DNA of 6,848 nucleotides. It comes from DASWHK01 sp036398215. Its GTDB lineage: Bacteria > Acidobacteriota > UBA890. The DNA lies in the NCBI GenBank assembly GCA_036398215.1, contig DASWHK010000096.1, positions 1-6,848 on the forward strand. Direction: 5' to 3'. Positions 6,322 to 6,848 of the stretch are shown piece by piece. A model generated the notes under the pieces. The model saw only the letters and a program-made list of their open reading frames with translations. It did not search any database and was not told the origin of the DNA. Numbering within the stretch: the first letter of the stretch is position 1; every line of letters begins with the position of its first letter. A program made the position numbers and the translations under genes.

Positions 6322-6490
6322 GTCGGACGCCCGCGGCAATCGCGCCCCTCGACACGCCGGTGGGCAAGGCAAGAACCGTCGCCTCAGGCGCAACAACGTG
6401 ACCTGCTCGTCTGTGACGATGGGCCCCATCCTGGAGTCCAGCCGCCCGCCTACAACGCCGCCCCCACCACCGGCCAAGACGGATTTGGTC
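6322..6490. other. Intergenic stretch without recognised features
   Basis: This GC-rich stretch has open frames on both strands, but their translations are Arg/Pro/Ala-rich low-complexity text without family signals. One short palindrome, GATGGG-C-CCCATC (6418-6430), is present; its one-base centre prevents a good hairpin. I see no gene, RNA or promoter that I can support. Confidence 0.5.
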
Positions 6491-6505
6491 AACCATGATA
6501 TGGTT
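6491..6505. promoter_or_regulatory. Operator-like perfect dyad
   Basis: AACCAT-GAT-ATGGTT is a perfect 6-bp inverted repeat with a 3-nt centre. It opens an AT-rich island (about 6484-6523) in otherwise GC-rich DNA and lies just upstream of a promoter-like box and a strong Shine-Dalgarno sequence. Short symmetric dyads in this position are typical repressor sites. Its sequence differs from the dyad before padR (2488-2515), so the same regulator is not implied. Confidence 0.4.
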
Positions 6506-6510
6506 ATTCT

Positions 6511-6536
6511 TGCTATTTAAATCCGCCGGGAGGAGG
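6511..6536 (+). promoter_or_regulatory. Extended -10-like box followed by a strong Shine-Dalgarno sequence
   Basis: TGCTATTTAAAT (6511-6522) contains a TGn-TATTTA extended -10-like arrangement and an alternative TTAAAT box. No good -35 is seen at the proper distance. GGGAGGAGG (6528-6536) is a near-ideal ribosome binding site, yet no ATG, GTG or TTG occurs 4-12 nt downstream. The nearest in-frame starts are TTG 6559 and ATG 6592. Either the original start codon has been lost or the match is accidental. Confidence 0.3.
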
Positions 6537-6591
6537 ACACGCGCCCACGAGCGCGTCTTTGCCGACGCGCCGCCGCCCGGCTCTCGCTGAG

Positions 6592-6810
6592 ATGGGTGCT
6601 GCAAGGCGCCGGGCGAGGCCGGTCCCTGGAGCGGATCATCCGGGTTTTCTGTATCCGGTGGTCGTCGCCGCCATTCACGTCGCCGCGCTGTGGGTCCCGG
6701 TGCGGCTCCGAGATCGCTGGCTCGAGGAGTGGAAGGGCGAGCTCTGGCACGACCGGAGACCGCAGGCGATCGGCCGGCGCGCACCGGGAAGTCGCTCGTG
6801 GAGTCGGTGA
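6592..6810 (+). CDS. Short ORF resembling the N-terminal prefix of ADOP-like permeases, probably truncated
   Basis: From ATG 6592 this gives 72 residues; a TTG at 6559 in the same frame would give 83. Residues 19-35 (FLYPVVVAAIHVAALWV) are hydrophobic enough for a membrane segment. VRLRDRWLEEWKGELWHDRR (37-56) follows, an amphipathic R/W/E-rich helix. The pattern of AALW, then P-R-x-R, then an acidic helix resembles the prefix of the complete permease at 2909 (TAALWLYPRRQRRRFGDEM), and similar segments begin other ADOP-like proteins. After residue 56 the text becomes Arg/Gly/Ser-rich and stops at TGA 6808-6810, where a real permease would run on for hundreds of residues. It may be a decayed or frameshifted second permease gene extending beyond the right edge, or a spurious ORF. 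No other gene name is justified. Confidence 0.4.
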   Translation: MGAARRRARPVPGADHPGFLYPVVVAAIHVAALWVPVRLRDRWLEEWKGELWHDRRPQAIGRRAPGSRSWSR

Positions 6811-6848
6811 GCGCGCGGCGCTTCAATGCCTGGTGAGCGAGACCGGTG

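Noticed and set aside
6059..6826. Long minus-strand open frame of 255 codons across the repeat region
   Set aside because: Its translation is Arg/Gly/Ala-rich without family signal, runs through the palindromic repeats and the homopolymers, and opposes the more protein-like plus-strand ORF at 6592-6810.

Overview
The window is a GC-rich bacterial segment. It probably comes from the Acidobacteriota or a relative such as Gemmatimonadota. The main clue is a PadR-type repressor gene overlapping the gene of a very large duplicated orphan permease (ADOP family), a pairing typical of Acidobacteriota. Secreted beta-propeller proteins and a VapC-like fragment also fit. No rRNA, tRNA, CRISPR array or transposase is visible, so the assignment rests on protein families alone.

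Layout. 3-1124 (+) is the C-terminal part of a 6-bladed beta-propeller protein whose start lies off the left edge. 1125-1251 is a gap between convergent genes holding a nested inverted repeat. 1252-2289 (-) is a signal-peptide-bearing NHL beta-propeller protein resembling peptidyl-hydroxyglycine amidating lyases. 2290-2546 is a divergent regulatory region: a candidate promoter for the propeller gene on the minus strand, and on the plus strand a promoter whose -10 box lies inside an 8-bp dyad, a likely PadR operator. 2547-2912 (+) is the PadR regulator. 2909-5665 (+) is the 918-residue ADOP permease, joined to padR by an ATGA overlap. 5690-6028 (+) is a VapC/PIN toxin remnant without its N-terminus and without an antitoxin, starting about 25 bases after the permease stop and in the same frame. 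6029-6490 has no credible gene; it holds A10 and C8 homopolymers and two tandem copies of a palindromic element of about 80 bp. 6491-6536 is an AT-rich island with a perfect 6-bp dyad, a promoter-like box and a strong but unattached Shine-Dalgarno sequence. 6592-6810 (+) is a short ORF resembling the N-terminal prefix of ADOP-like permeases, cut off by a stop.

How the parts work together. padR and the permease form one transcription unit in which PadR probably represses its own promoter. The substrate of the permease is unknown and no ATPase gene is in the window. The two beta-propeller genes are convergent neighbours and probably encode exported proteins, but no shared pathway can be shown. 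The right-hand third, from about 5666, looks like an eroded accessory region: a truncated toxin, palindromic repeats and a possible second permease fragment. The most novel-looking signal is the pair of palindromic repeats at 6164-6321. Nothing here amounts to a demonstrable new multi-gene system.
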